A DNA stretch of 64,000 nt from Jiangella gansuensis DSM 44835 (GCF_000515395.1 NZ_KI911782.1:845090-909089); one strand, 5' to 3'. Positions 25,022-33,982 are shown, numbered from the stretch's first letter. Program-made: numbers and translations. Notes: generated by a model not told the origin, from the sequence alone.

Positions 25022-26770
25022 TCAGTTCCTTCCGGTGTCGTCGAGCACGCCCGCCACGGCGGTGACCACGAGGGCGAGGGAGTGGGCGCCGGGGTCGGGG
25101 GTGCCCAGGCTCTTCTGCGCGTGCGGCCGGGCGCGGCCCACCCGCGGCAGCAGGTCCGCGGTGGCGGCGGCCGCTCTGGTGGCGGCGGCCGCAGCGTCGG
25201 TCCATGCCGCCGGGAGCGACGCCCCGGCCTCGACGGCCCTGGTCAGCTCGGTGCTGAACGGGACGAGCGCATCGACGAGCGTCTTGTCGCCGACCGCCGC
25301 CTTGCCGTAGGCGGCGACATCCCGGGACGCGGAGGCGACGCCCGCGGCGACGTCGACGGCGGACGGCTTCCCCGTGTCGCCGAGCCGGTCGGCGACGGCG
25401 GCGAGCATGACGCCCCACAGCGCGCCCGAGGTGCCGCCGGCACGTTCGGCCCACGCGTCGGCGGCGCGTCGCAGCGTTGTCCGGGCGCCCGCTTCAGCCT
25501 GGATCGCCTCGGTGGCCGCGGCGACGGCGGCCTGGGCGCCGCGCCGCATCCCGATGCCGTGGTCGCCGTCCCCGGCGACCTGATCGAGCCGGCCCAGGTG
25601 CTCCGCGTGTGCGTCCATCGTCTCGGCGATGGTGCGCAGCGCCGTGTGAACGATGGCGGCGACGGCGCGGGCGTCCTCGTCCGACGGCGGAACCGCGCCC
25701 GGGCCGTCGCCGGTGGCCTGGCCGGCGCCGGGTGAGGTCGTCTCCTGCCGGGCGGCCGGGGCGACGGTGCCGCGCCGGTAGGCGGGCGTGTCGACGGGGG
25801 CGTACCACAGCCGCTCCAGCTCGTCGTCGAGCCAGAACAGCGTCAGCGAGGTGCCGGCCATGTCGAAGCTGGTGCAGTACTCACCCACGTGCGGGTCGAC
25901 GACCTGGAGCTGTGCCTCGGTGAGCAGGTGGGCGATGCGCCGGTAGACGACGAACATCTCCTCGTACTTCAGTGACCCGAGTCCGTTCAGGATCGGCACC
26001 ACCCGCGCACCGGCAGCCGCCGGCACACCGTCCGGGAGTTCGTCGAGCAGGCGGGCGACCAGCATCTCGGCCAGGCCGTCCGCGGTGGGCACCTCGGTCT
26101 CCTCGATGCCGGGCTCACCGTGGATGCCCAGCCCCACCGCCATCCGCCCCTCCGGGACGGTGAACAACGGCCGGCCGGCGCCCGGCAGGGTGCAGCCGCT
26201 GAAGGCGACACCGAACGAGCGGGTTCGCTCGTTCGCCCGCCGCGCGACCTCGACCACGCCGGCGAGGTCGTACCCGGCCTCCGCGGCGGCCGCCGCCGTG
26301 CGGAACACGGTGAGGTCACCGGCGATGCCGCGACGCTTGTGCTTCTCGGCCGGTGGCGCACTGAAGATGTCGTCGGTGACCACGACCGTCTCGCAGGCGA
26401 TGTCGTCGGCACGCAGCTTCTCCTGTGCGGCGTCGAAGTTGAGCACGTCGCCGGCGTAGTTGCCGTAGCTGAGCAGAACTCCGCCGCCGCGGTGCGCCGC
26501 CGCGGCCACCGAGTACACCTGAGCGGCCGCGGGGGAGGCGAACAGGTTGCCCATCGCCGCCCCGTGCGCGAGGCCCTGACCCACCAGGCCGGCGAAGGCG
26601 GGATAGTGCCCCGATCCGCCGCCGACGACCACCGCGACCTGGCCGTCCGGGCTCGTGGTGCTCCGTACGACGCCACCGGGCACGCGCCGCACGTATCGCT
26701 CGTGTGCCGCGACGAACCCCGCCGTCATCTCGTCGGCGAAGTCGGCCGGGTCGTTCCACAGCCTGGTCAT
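25022..26770 (-). CDS. lerK: Dihydroxyacetone-kinase-family L-erythrulose kinase candidate
   Basis: A 582-residue single-chain DhaK-DhaL fusion. The DhaK half (residues 1-330) has [17 protein letters not shown] and the substrate-binding His in [15 protein letters not shown] near residue 225. A proline/alanine linker covers about 345-380. The DhaL half has the Mg-ATP loop [14 protein letters not shown] near residue 415 and GGTSGALWG near residue 470. It uses ATP. Glycerone kinase is the generic name; with the neighbouring tetrulose-phosphate isomerases it should phosphorylate L-erythrulose. The ATG at 26770 has GGAGG upstream. It is the first gene of the operon, facing the FadR-type regulator. 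Confidence 0.82.
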   Translation of the reverse strand: MTRLWNDPADFADEMTAGFVAAHERYVRRVPGGVVRSTTSPDGQVAVVVGGGSGHYPAFAGLVGQGLAHGAAMGNLFASPAAAQVYSVAAAAHRGGGVLLSYGNYAGDVLNFDAAQEKLRADDIACETVVVTDDIFSAPPAEKHKRRGIAGDLTVFRTAAAAAEAGYDLAGVVEVARRANERTRSFGVAFSGCTLPGAGRPLFTVPEGRMAVGLGIHGEPGIEETEVPTADGLAEMLVARLLDELPDGVPAAAGARVVPILNGLGSLKYEEMFVVYRRIAHLLTEAQLQVVDPHVGEYCTSFDMAGTSLTLFWLDDELERLWYAPVDTPAYRRGTVAPAARQETTSPGAGQATGDGPGAVPPSDEDARAVAAIVHTALRTIAETMDAHAEHLGRLDQVAGDGDHGIGMRRGAQAAVAAATEAIQAEAGARTTLRRAADAWAERAGGTSGALWGVMLAAVADRLGDTGKPSAVDVAAGVASASRDVAAYGKAAVGDKTLVDALVPFSTELTRAVEAGASLPAAWTDAAAAATRAAAATADLLPRVGRARPHAQKSLGTPDPGAHSLALVVTAVAGVLDDTGRN

Positions 26771-26813
26771 CAAGCCTCCTCCGACGGGTGGGTGCGTGGG
26801 AGTCCATACTGGC

Positions 26814-26831
26814 AAACCGGTTGACCGGTTT
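26814..26831. promoter_or_regulatory. Perfect palindromic operator AAACCGGT-TG-ACCGGTTT
   Basis: An 18-base perfect inverted repeat with a two-base centre, in the 94-base gap between lerK (leftward) and the FadR-type regulator (rightward). The GT-TG-AC core matches the general half-site style of FadR-subfamily GntR proteins. It is well placed to control both genes. Confidence 0.72.
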
Positions 26832-26864
26832 CAAGGTGACTGGGCGGCCAGATATGTTGGTGCG

Positions 26865-27605
26865 GTGCCCGCGTTCCGCACCGACCCGTCGTCCGAGATC
26901 ACGGCCGCGCTCGGCACGCTCCCTGCCGCCACGCCCGTGTCGGAGGTCGCCCGGCGGCTGCTCGACCTGTTCACCAGCGGCGCGGTCGCTCCGGGCACGC
27001 GGCTACCCCCGGAACGGCAGCTGGCGGCCGCGCTGGGCGTCGGGCGCTCCGCGATCCGCGAGGCGCTCGCCGCGCTGGAGATCCTCGGCATCGTCGACGT
27101 CCGGCCAGGCTCGGGCACCTACCTGCGCGGCGCGGTCAGCGACCTGCTGCCGCAGACGCTGCGCTGGGGCCTGCTCGTCGGCGAGCGCAACACCGCCGAG
27201 CTGCTCGAACTGCGTTCCGGGCTCGAGATCTACGTCGTGCGGCTGGCCGCGCGGCGGGCCGTTGCATCGCAGCTCGACGTCATCGGCGGCCATCTCGAGC
27301 GCATGCGTGCCTCCACCGGCGAGCTCCCCGAGTTCGCCCGCGCCGACCGCGACTTCCACCAGGCCCTCGCCGACGCCGCTGCCAACGCCACGCTGATCGA
27401 CCTGCTGCACGTCGTGCGGTCCCTGCTCCAGGTCTACGCCGACCGCGCGGTGCACGACCACGAGCAGGCGGTGGTCGCGCTGCACGAACACGAAGCCGTC
27501 TTCCGCGCCCTCCGCGACGGCGACGAGGACGCCGCCGCCTCGGCCATGGCCGTCCACATGGCCACCGCCTCGGCCCGCCTGGTCGCCGAAGCCGACTCCC
27601 CCTGA
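26865..27605 (+). CDS. GntR/FadR-family regulator of the apionate operon
   Basis: A 246-residue regulator. The winged helix-turn-helix near residues 20-90 has PGTRLPPERQLAAALGVGRSAIREAL. The all-helical FCD ligand-binding domain is near 95-235, with a metal/ligand set in ARADRDFHQALADAA and later His residues (HDHEQAVVALHEHEAVF). GTG 26865 lacks a ribosome site. A -10 like TATGTT at 26853-26858 with a weak -35 TTCAAG at 26830 would start transcription at the GTG itself, so it may be leaderless. It probably represses the divergent apionate operon and itself through the palindrome at 26814, with a pathway intermediate as inducer. Confidence 0.85.
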   Translation: MPAFRTDPSSEITAALGTLPAATPVSEVARRLLDLFTSGAVAPGTRLPPERQLAAALGVGRSAIREALAALEILGIVDVRPGSGTYLRGAVSDLLPQTLRWGLLVGERNTAELLELRSGLEIYVVRLAARRAVASQLDVIGGHLERMRASTGELPEFARADRDFHQALADAAANATLIDLLHVVRSLLQVYADRAVHDHEQAVVALHEHEAVFRALRDGDEDAAASAMAVHMATASARLVAEADSP

Positions 27606-27686
27606 CCGCAGCGATGAGTTCTCCCGGTGCCACTGGTCTACCCGGACAGCGAGCACGGTCAGGCAGCAGGACACCGAGGAGACGAC

Positions 27687-28277
27687 ATGAGCACCGTGAT
27701 CATGCACAACGTGGTGTCGGTCGACGGCTTCATCGCCGACAACCACGACGAGGTCGGGCCGCTGTTCGAGTGGTACTTCAACGGTGAGGTCCCGCTCGAT
27801 TCGGCCGGCAGGATGACGATCTCGCGCACGTCGGCCGAATACGTCAAGCCGGTGTGGGCGAACATCGGCTCGATGGTGATCGGGCGGCGCCTGTTCGACA
27901 TCACGAACGGCTGGGAAGGGTCGCCGCCTGCGGGGGAGCACGTGGTCGTGGTGTCGCATCGGCCGAAGCCCGCCGGCTGGCATCCGGAAGCGCGCTACCA
28001 CTTCGTCGACGACGTGGCGCGGGCGGTCGGGCTGGCCAAGGAGCTGGCCGGGGAGGATCGCACCGTCGCCGTGGCGGCGGGCGACGCCGGCGGGCAGGCG
28101 TTCGGTCTCGGCCTGGTCGACGAGGTGGCGATGGACGTGGTGCCCGTGGTGTTCGGCTCGGGCAAGCGGTACTTCGGGCCGGTCGACGCCCAGCACCTGC
28201 TGGAGGATCCGCACACGGTGATCCAGGGCGACCGTGTGCTGCACCTGGCGTACCGAGTCCGTCGTCCGGCGTCGTGA
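27687..28277 (+). CDS. Dihydrofolate-reductase-like (RibD C-terminal type) protein
   Basis: A 196-residue protein of the RibD C-terminal/YyaP family common in actinobacteria. The N-terminal strand is MSTVIMHNVVSVDGFIAD, the nucleotide-binding region contains GSMVIGRRLFDITNGW, and the C-terminal part has DEVAMDVVPVVFGSGKRYFG. It is NAD(P)H-dependent by family inference; the natural substrate is unknown. The ATG at 27687 has GAGGAG upstream. It follows the regulator by 81 bases and appears unrelated to the apiose locus. Confidence 0.85.
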   Translation: MSTVIMHNVVSVDGFIADNHDEVGPLFEWYFNGEVPLDSAGRMTISRTSAEYVKPVWANIGSMVIGRRLFDITNGWEGSPPAGEHVVVVSHRPKPAGWHPEARYHFVDDVARAVGLAKELAGEDRTVAVAAGDAGGQAFGLGLVDEVAMDVVPVVFGSGKRYFGPVDAQHLLEDPHTVIQGDRVLHLAYRVRRPAS

Positions 28278-28384
28278 CCGCTCGTTGCTTTCGCCTTGGT
28301 AGGCGATATCACCGCTGAGGTCGGACATTTCAGTCAGCCCAGTGTGGATCGCGTGCCAAGGCCGCAAGGCAGATGCCGGACGCG

Positions 28385-29380
28385 TCACCCCACGAGGTAG
28401 AGCAGAACGGGCCCGCCGATGAGGAGACAGATGATGGTTCCGTGCAGGACCTTGTGCTCGGCGAAAAGCGCGACGAACTCCCGCAGGAACGCGTTCGGTA
28501 CGTAGTAGCGGGCGGTCGTGGCACCGGCGACCTGGGCCGGGAGGCGCAGCCGCCGGGACTGGATGGCGGCGCGTAGCGCGTGGTAGCTGCTGGTGACGAC
28601 GAGCAGCCGGCCGTCGGCGGCACGTTCGGCGAGCAACTCCCGGCTCAACGTCAGGTTCTCCCGGGTGGAGGTGGAGCGGTCCTCCTCGATCAGGACATCG
28701 CGTGGGACACCGTGCTCCTGCAGGTACGCGGCCATGGCGTGGGCTTCGGAGACCGGCTCATCGGGTCCCTGCCCGCCGGAGGCGACGACGAACGGCGTGT
28801 AGCCGGCGGCGCGCTCTCGGTGGTAGAGCTGGATGGCCTTGTCCAGACGGCTGGCCAGCAGCGGCGGCACGGTGCCGCGCGCCACGCTCGCGCCGAGCAC
28901 CACGATCGCGCTGTGCCCGGGCCGGGGCGTGAAGCGAGAGTAGACGACGGCGTAGAGGGTGACGAGGGTGAACACGAACCCGATGTAGCCGGCCACTGCC
29001 AGCAGGGCGAACAGGAGCGGGAAGAGGATCGTGGCGTCCTGCTGGCGGTAGGCGATCAGGTACCCGACGGGGACGATCACGACGACGGCGACGATCGCGG
29101 TTCCGGCCAGCAGGGACATGGCGTTGGACAGTCGCAGCCGTTCGCGGCGCAGCACGGTGATGCCGTTGGCGATGAGCAGGACCGCCAGGCCGATGACGAG
29201 CAGCGGCGAAATGGCCACCAGGATCACCATCAGCACCTGGGCGAAGTCGCCCAGCAATCCGACCAGCAGGAAGCCCGCTCCGAACACCAGGAGGAGCACG
29301 TTGCTCAGCCGGCGGGGTTCCCGCTGGAAGCGGTAGGCGAAGGCGGCGAGCAGGGCTCCGCCGACGGCGAGCGACGTCAT
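28385..29380 (-). CDS. Membrane protein with C-terminal DUF218 (YdcF/SanA-like) domain
   Basis: A 331-residue protein. About five hydrophobic segments fill residues 1-160. Residues about 165-300 form a DUF218 domain with AIVVLGASVARGTVPPLLASRLD and ENLTLSRELL, ending in another hydrophobic segment (TIICLLIGGPVLLYLVG). DUF218 proteins are linked to envelope metabolism and vancomycin sensitivity, with poorly known chemistry. The ATG inside the frame at 29380 is preferred to an upstream GTG because the membrane segment begins immediately after it. The 298 bases to its right hold only gene remnants. Confidence 0.82.
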   Translation of the reverse strand: MTSLAVGGALLAAFAYRFQREPRRLSNVLLLVFGAGFLLVGLLGDFAQVLMVILVAISPLLVIGLAVLLIANGITVLRRERLRLSNAMSLLAGTAIVAVVVIVPVGYLIAYRQQDATILFPLLFALLAVAGYIGFVFTLVTLYAVVYSRFTPRPGHSAIVVLGASVARGTVPPLLASRLDKAIQLYHRERAAGYTPFVVASGGQGPDEPVSEAHAMAAYLQEHGVPRDVLIEEDRSTSTRENLTLSRELLAERAADGRLLVVTSSYHALRAAIQSRRLRLPAQVAGATTARYYVPNAFLREFVALFAEHKVLHGTIICLLIGGPVLLYLVG

Positions 29381-29550
29381 GCGCGCACAGTAACCATGCG
29401 CCCGGGCGGCTCGCTGGGGGTTTCGGGCGACCCGCTGACGACGAACGGTCGTTCCCGAGGAATTCGTCGGCGGTAGGGTCACCGTTCCCGACGTCCTCCA
29501 GAGTGATCGAGAAGTCGTTCCTGGAGCCCGCCAGCTCGCCGTCGAGGTGT

Positions 29551-29643
29551 GTGTCCGGCTGGCCGGCGCCGCCTGTCCGGGAGCTCGGTTCGTTCGGACT
29601 GGACGACTTCACCGAGCTGACGACGATCATCGCGGAACTCTGA
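29551..29643 (+). pseudogene. 3' remnant of an unidentified gene
   Basis: A short plus-strand frame ends with a coding-like string (LGSFGLDDFTELTTIIAEL then TGA at 29641-29643). The upstream sequence looks coding in a different frame (VPDVLQSDREVV), which would imply a frameshift near 29555-29580. There is no start or recognisable domain. It looks like the tail of a decayed gene. Confidence 0.3.
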
Positions 29644-29678
29644 CACACCCGCACACCGGTCCGAGGGGAACGACGCCC

Positions 29679-29800
29679 ATGCCCAGCAGCACCGTCCAGC
29701 TCCTGCGCGGGCGCACCGTCGAGCAGAAGCGGGCCGTCGCCGCCGCCGTCACCGATGCCGCCGTCGAGGCACTGGGGGCACGCCCCGGCGGTGCCTGGCG
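29679..29800 (+). pseudogene. Truncated 4-oxalocrotonate-tautomerase-like gene
   Basis: From ATG 29679 the frame reads MPSSTVQLLRGR, then TVEQKRAVAAAVTDAAVEAL. This is the N-terminal half of small tautomerases with the usual Pro2 nucleophile. Similarity stops near 29800 and the frame runs antisense into the aldo/keto reductase, so the C-terminal half is missing. It has probably been non-functional since a rearrangement. Confidence 0.5.
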
Positions 29801-29812
29801 GGCGCTTCGCGG

Positions 29813-30748
29813 TCAGGGCACCCGGTACCCGGCGGCGCGGAACAGTTCGTACCACTCCGGCCGGGTCAACGGGAGGTCGGAGCCCCGCGTGGCGCCCGCC
29901 ACGCGTTCCGGTGTGGTGGTGCCCAGCACGACCTGCATGCGGGCGGGGTGACGGGTGATCCAGGCCACGGCGATCGCGATCGGCGGCACGTCGTACTTCG
30001 CGGCCAGCCGGTCGATGACGGCGTTGAGCTCGGGGTAGCGGGGCGAACCGAGGAAGACGCCGTTGAAGAAGCCCGCCTGGAACGGCGACCACGCCTGCAC
30101 GGTGATGTCCTGCAGGCGGCAGTAGTCGAGGACGCCGCCGCCGTCGAGCGTGACCGACTGGTCCTCGCCGTGCATGTTCGCTGCCACGCCCTGCGCCACG
30201 ATGGGCGCATGGGTGATCGACAATTGCAGCTGGTTGGCCACGATCGGCTGCCGCACCGAACGCTTCAGCAGCTCGATCTGCCGCGGCGTGTGGTTCGACA
30301 CGCCGAACGCCCGCACCTTGCCCGACGACTCCAGCTCGTCGAAGGCGCGGGCCACCTCGTCCGGCTCGACCAGCGCGTCCGGGCGGTGCAGCAGCAACAC
30401 GTCGACGTAGTCGGTGTCGAGGGCGCGCAGCGAACCCTCGACGGACTCGATCAGATGCTCGTACGAGAAGTCGAAGTACGGGCCCTCACGCACGATGCCC
30501 GCCTTGGTCTGGATGGTGAACTCCGCGCGCTGCGACGGCGTCAGCTTCATCGCCTCGGCGAAACGGCGCTCGCACGCGTGCAGCTCGCCGCCGTACACGT
30601 CGGCGTGGTCGACGAAGTCCACGCCCGCGTCACGCGCCGTGCGCACCAGCTCAAGCACGGCGTCGTCGTCCAGCTCGCCGATGCGCATCAGGCCGAGCAC
30701 GACGTTCGGCACCTGACGGCCGGTGGCACCCAAGGGGACAGTCTTCAT
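29813..30748 (-). CDS. Aldo/keto reductase
   Basis: A 311-residue NADPH-dependent oxidoreductase of the AKR (beta/alpha)8 family. Asp and Tyr of the catalytic tetrad are in VDFVDHADVYGG near residue 45, Lys in TIQTKAG near 80 and His in VLLLHRPD near 112. The C-terminal cofactor-binding segment is VVLGTTTPERVAGA. The ATG at 30748 has GAGGAG upstream. It resembles the YdhF-type group of AKRs. Substrate unknown. Confidence 0.88.
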   Translation of the reverse strand: MKTVPLGATGRQVPNVVLGLMRIGELDDDAVLELVRTARDAGVDFVDHADVYGGELHACERRFAEAMKLTPSQRAEFTIQTKAGIVREGPYFDFSYEHLIESVEGSLRALDTDYVDVLLLHRPDALVEPDEVARAFDELESSGKVRAFGVSNHTPRQIELLKRSVRQPIVANQLQLSITHAPIVAQGVAANMHGEDQSVTLDGGGVLDYCRLQDITVQAWSPFQAGFFNGVFLGSPRYPELNAVIDRLAAKYDVPPIAIAVAWITRHPARMQVVLGTTTPERVAGATRGSDLPLTRPEWYELFRAAGYRVP

Positions 30749-30813
30749 GCGGATTCTCCTCGTCGAAGGGTCAGGGTGCGGCGGGGGCACCGAGCAGGAA
30801 CGACACCTACTTG

Positions 30814-31263
30814 TCAGGGTGCGTCGCGCAGCTCGGCGAGGATCTTGTCGACGCGGCGCTGGCGGGTCTCCTCCGCCTTGGCGCCGTCGATCGCCAGCGC
30901 GTGGGCGCGCTGCTTGCTGTAGGAGAGCCTGGACCAGGCCTCAGCCGCCTTCGGGTCGGACGCGAACGCCCTGGCGAGGGCCTCGGGAGTCTCGACCGTG
31001 CGCGGCGCGTCGTCGACTTCGAGGGTGACCTCGACCTCGTCGCCGGCTCCACGGCCGGTCGCCGCGCGGGTCTCGGCGTTGAACGAGATCAGGTACTGCC
31101 CACCCATGGACGCGATGGTGTTCCGGTAGGTGTAGGCGCCATCGATCGTGACGGTGACCGGCACCCGCTTCCCGCGTCCGAACGACAGCACGACCTCCTC
31201 CGGCACGACGATCCCGACGTTGTTGCCGCCGCTGGCCCAGAGCGTGGTGTGAAAAGTGACCAT
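30814..31263 (-). CDS. YdeI/OmpD-associated protein with DUF1905 domain
   Basis: A 149-residue cytoplasmic protein. Residues about 1-85 form the DUF1905 beta-barrel-like domain (FHTTLWASGGNNVGIVVPEEV, stated only in part here). The C-terminal helices (DPKAAEAWSRLSYSKQRAHA) are the YdeI/OmpD-associated motif. Function is unknown across the family. The ATG at 31263 is preceded by the argS 3' end 26 bases away, so the two may be co-transcribed. Confidence 0.82.
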   Translation of the reverse strand: MVTFHTTLWASGGNNVGIVVPEEVVLSFGRGKRVPVTVTIDGAYTYRNTIASMGGQYLISFNAETRAATGRGAGDEVEVTLEVDDAPRTVETPEALARAFASDPKAAEAWSRLSYSKQRAHALAIDGAKAEETRQRRVDKILAELRDAP

Positions 31264-31289
31264 GCCGCACACGGTACGCAGGTTTTCCG

Positions 31290-33047
31290 TCACATCCGTT
31301 CTGGCGCCGCGATGCCGAGGAGACCGAGGCCGTGTTCGAGCGTGCGAGCCGTGAGCCGGCACAGCGCCAGCCGGTTGCCACGGACGGGTTCGCCGGCGCT
31401 GAGTACGTGGCAGGCCTCATAGAAGACCGTGAAGTCGCGGGCAAGGTCGTAGAGGTACCCGCAGAGGCGGTGCGGCTCGAGGGTGTCGGCCACCTCGGCA
31501 AGGGTGGTGCCGTAGGCGTCGAGCTCCAGGGCGAGGGCGCGCTCGGCCGGCTCGAGCGGGATGCTCGGGTCGACGGTGTCCCCGGCGTCGCCGGCCTTGC
31601 GGAGGATGGACCGGATGCGCGTGTGTGCGTACTGCAGGTAGACGCCGGTGTCGCCGGTGAACGACACCATGCGATCCACGTCGAAGGCGTAGTCCTTGAC
31701 CCTGGACGTGGACAGGTCCGCGTACTTGACGGCGCCGATTCCGGCGTCCTCGGCGATCCGGTCGAGCTCCGCCGCGTCCCGGCCGGGATCGCGCTCCGCG
31801 ACCACCGCACGAGCCCGCGCCACCGCGTCGTCCAGGAGATCCATCAGCCGCACGGTGCCGCCGGCGCGGGTCTTGAAGGGACGACCGTCCGGGCCGAGGA
31901 CGGTGCCGTAGGCGACGTGTTCGGCATCGACGGCGTCGGCGAGCCATCCGGCGCGGCGCGCTGCCTCGAAGATCAACCGGAAGTGCAGGGCCTGGCGGGA
32001 GTCGGTGACGTACAGCAGCCGTTGCGCCTCGAGATCGCGGATGCGGTAGCGGATCGTGGCCAGGTCGGTGGTGTCGTAGCCGTAGCCGCCGTCACGCTTG
32101 CGCACCATGAGCGGAACCGGGTCGCCGTCGGGTCCGGTGACCTCCTCGGAGAAGATGACCAGGGCGCCGTCGCTCTCCACGGCGATGCCGGCGGCGACGA
32201 GCTCGTCGATGGTGCCGGCCAGCATCGGGTCGTAGAACGATTCGCCGACGGAGTCCTCCGGCGTGATCAGCACGCCGAGCCGGTCGTAGATGTCGCGGAA
32301 GGAGGTCTCGGACTCGGCGACGATCTCCTTCCACCGGGCGATGGTGGCGGGGTCGCCGGACTGGAGTGCGACCACCCGCGACCGGGAACGGTCGGCGAAG
32401 GCCGGATCGGCGTCGAACTCCTTGCGCGCGGCCTTGTACAGCTCGTCCAGGGCGGAAACGGCAGAGGTGTTGCCGGTGAGCTCGTCGTGGTGCCAGGTCG
32501 CCTCCGGATGCTCGTCCAGGTACTGGATCAGCATGCCGAACTGGGTGCCCCAGTCGCCGAGATGGTTCTGCCGGATCACGTCGGCGCCGAGGAAGTCGAG
32601 GACGCGGGCGAGGCTGTCGCCGATGATGGTGGTGCGGAGGTGGCCGACGTGCATCTCTTTGGCGATGTTGGGCGCGGAGTAGTCGACGACCGTCCGCACG
32701 CCGTCCTGTGGCGCCGTGACACCGAGCCGAGGGCTGGCCAGCCGTGCGGACACCTGCTCCCAGACCGCATGGTCGGGCACCTTGATGTTGAGGAAGCCCG
32801 GACCGGACAGCTCCACAGAACCGACCCGGTCGCCGCCGAGGGTGGTGCGCAGCTGGGCCGCGAGGTCGGCAGGCTTCGTGCCCGCGCGCTTGGCGAGAGC
32901 GAGCGCGGCGTTGGACTGGAAGTCGGCATGCTCGGATCGGCGCACCACGGGGTCGGCGCCTGCCAGGTCAGGGCGGGCGCGGTCGATGGCCGCGGACACG
33001 GCAGTAGCGACGTGGCCCAGCAGCGGCGGCACCTCGTGGTCACTCAC
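31290..33047 (-). CDS. argS: Arginyl-tRNA synthetase
   Basis: A 585-residue class I aminoacyl-tRNA synthetase charging tRNA-Arg. The N-terminal Arg-tRNA-synthetase domain (to about residue 90) recognises the tRNA. The HIGH signature is HVGHLRTTIIGDSLAR near residue 130, and the KMSKS-equivalent is PFKTRAGGTVRL near 375. The DALR anticodon-binding domain covers the last 130 residues. GTG 33047 is preferred over the more upstream GTG at 33092 because the latter lies inside a perfect hairpin. Either start leaves all motifs intact. Confidence 0.93.
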   Translation of the reverse strand: MSDHEVPPLLGHVATAVSAAIDRARPDLAGADPVVRRSEHADFQSNAALALAKRAGTKPADLAAQLRTTLGGDRVGSVELSGPGFLNIKVPDHAVWEQVSARLASPRLGVTAPQDGVRTVVDYSAPNIAKEMHVGHLRTTIIGDSLARVLDFLGADVIRQNHLGDWGTQFGMLIQYLDEHPEATWHHDELTGNTSAVSALDELYKAARKEFDADPAFADRSRSRVVALQSGDPATIARWKEIVAESETSFRDIYDRLGVLITPEDSVGESFYDPMLAGTIDELVAAGIAVESDGALVIFSEEVTGPDGDPVPLMVRKRDGGYGYDTTDLATIRYRIRDLEAQRLLYVTDSRQALHFRLIFEAARRAGWLADAVDAEHVAYGTVLGPDGRPFKTRAGGTVRLMDLLDDAVARARAVVAERDPGRDAAELDRIAEDAGIGAVKYADLSTSRVKDYAFDVDRMVSFTGDTGVYLQYAHTRIRSILRKAGDAGDTVDPSIPLEPAERALALELDAYGTTLAEVADTLEPHRLCGYLYDLARDFTVFYEACHVLSAGEPVRGNRLALCRLTARTLEHGLGLLGIAAPERM

Positions 33048-33061
33048 GGACGTAAGTCCAC

Positions 33062-33115
33062 CATGATCATCAACGGTTTGGTGTGCTATCACGCACCAAA
33101 CCGTTGATGATCATG
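33062..33115. repeat. Perfect 22-bp inverted repeat (hairpin) between argS and an SDR gene
   Basis: Arms at 33062-33083 and 33094-33115 are perfect complements (outer end CATGATCATC, inner end GGTTTGGTG) around a 10-base loop. It lies between the SDR stop and the argS start, both on the minus strand. It could terminate the SDR transcript, although no T-run follows, or act in the argS leader. Arms this long and exact also suit a miniature mobile or REP-like repeat. Confidence 0.8.
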
Positions 33116-33140
33116 CCAGTGCTCGCCGCCGAGCCGGGTC

Positions 33141-33881
33141 TCAGGCCGCACCGCCGTTGACGAAGATCGTCTGGCCGTTGACCCAGCGGGCTGGCCCGGC
33201 CAGGAACGCCACCGCCTCGGCGATGTCCTCCGGCGTGCCCAGGCGCTGGAACGGGTTGTTGTCCGCGATTCGGTCGATCAGCTCTTGGCTCTTTCCTTCG
33301 AAGAACAGCGGCGTGGCGGTGGGGCCGGGGGCGACCGCGTTGACGGTGATGTCGCGGCCACGCAGCTCGCGCGCGAGGATCAAGGTGATCGCCTCGACCG
33401 CACCCTTGGACGCGGCGTAGGCGCCGTAGGCGGGTGCCTGGAGCCGGGTGATCGAGGTGGAGAAGTTGATGATCGCACCGCCGGCGCGCATCCGCTGGGC
33501 GGCGAGTTTGTCGACGACGAAGGTGCCGCGGACGTTCACGCGCTGGATGCGGTCGAAGTCCTCCAGGTCGAGTTGCGCGATCGGCGACAGCGGCATGATG
33601 CCGGCGGTGTGCACGAGCACGTCGATACCGCCCAACTCGCGTTCGGCGGTATCGAACAGGGCTGTCGCCGCGGTCTCGTCGGCGATGTCGCCGCCAGCGG
33701 CGACGGCCCGCCCGCCGGTCTCCGTAATCGCTTTCACCGTCTCTTCGGCGGGGGCCTTGTTGCTGTTGAAGTGCACCACCACGGCGATGCCCTCGCGCGC
33801 GAGGCGCAATGCGCTGGCCCGGCCGATGCCGCCCGAACCCCCGGTGACGATCGCGACCCGATCGGTGGTGTTGCTGGTCAT
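33141..33881 (-). CDS. Short-chain dehydrogenase/reductase
   Basis: A 246-residue classical SDR: TGGSGGIGRASAL near residue 14 binds the cofactor, VHTAGIMPL stands in the NAG position, the Ser is in INFSTSITR, and YGAYAASKGA near residue 150 gives Tyr and Lys. It is probably NADP-dependent. The gene is divergent from a TetR regulator with a palindrome between, a common arrangement in which the regulator represses the reductase. Substrate unknown. Confidence 0.9.
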   Translation of the reverse strand: MTSNTTDRVAIVTGGSGGIGRASALRLAREGIAVVVHFNSNKAPAEETVKAITETGGRAVAAGGDIADETAATALFDTAERELGGIDVLVHTAGIMPLSPIAQLDLEDFDRIQRVNVRGTFVVDKLAAQRMRAGGAIINFSTSITRLQAPAYGAYAASKGAVEAITLILARELRGRDITVNAVAPGPTATPLFFEGKSQELIDRIADNNPFQRLGTPEDIAEAVAFLAGPARWVNGQTIFVNGGAA

Positions 33882-33912
33882 GAGCGCGCCTCCGTAACTA
33901 TGTGGACAGCAA

Positions 33913-33942
33913 GTACATTACGACCCGCATGGCTAAATGTAC
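33913..33942. promoter_or_regulatory. Inverted GTACATT/AATGTAC operator between SDR and TetR genes
   Basis: GTACATT at 33913-33919 and AATGTAC at 33936-33942 are perfect complements with 16 bases between, in the 101-base divergent gap. Symmetry and position suit TetR-dimer binding and control of both genes. Confidence 0.6.
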
Positions 33943-33982
33943 AAGCGGTCCAGATATGGTGGTGCCGGGAGAGGAGGTACCG

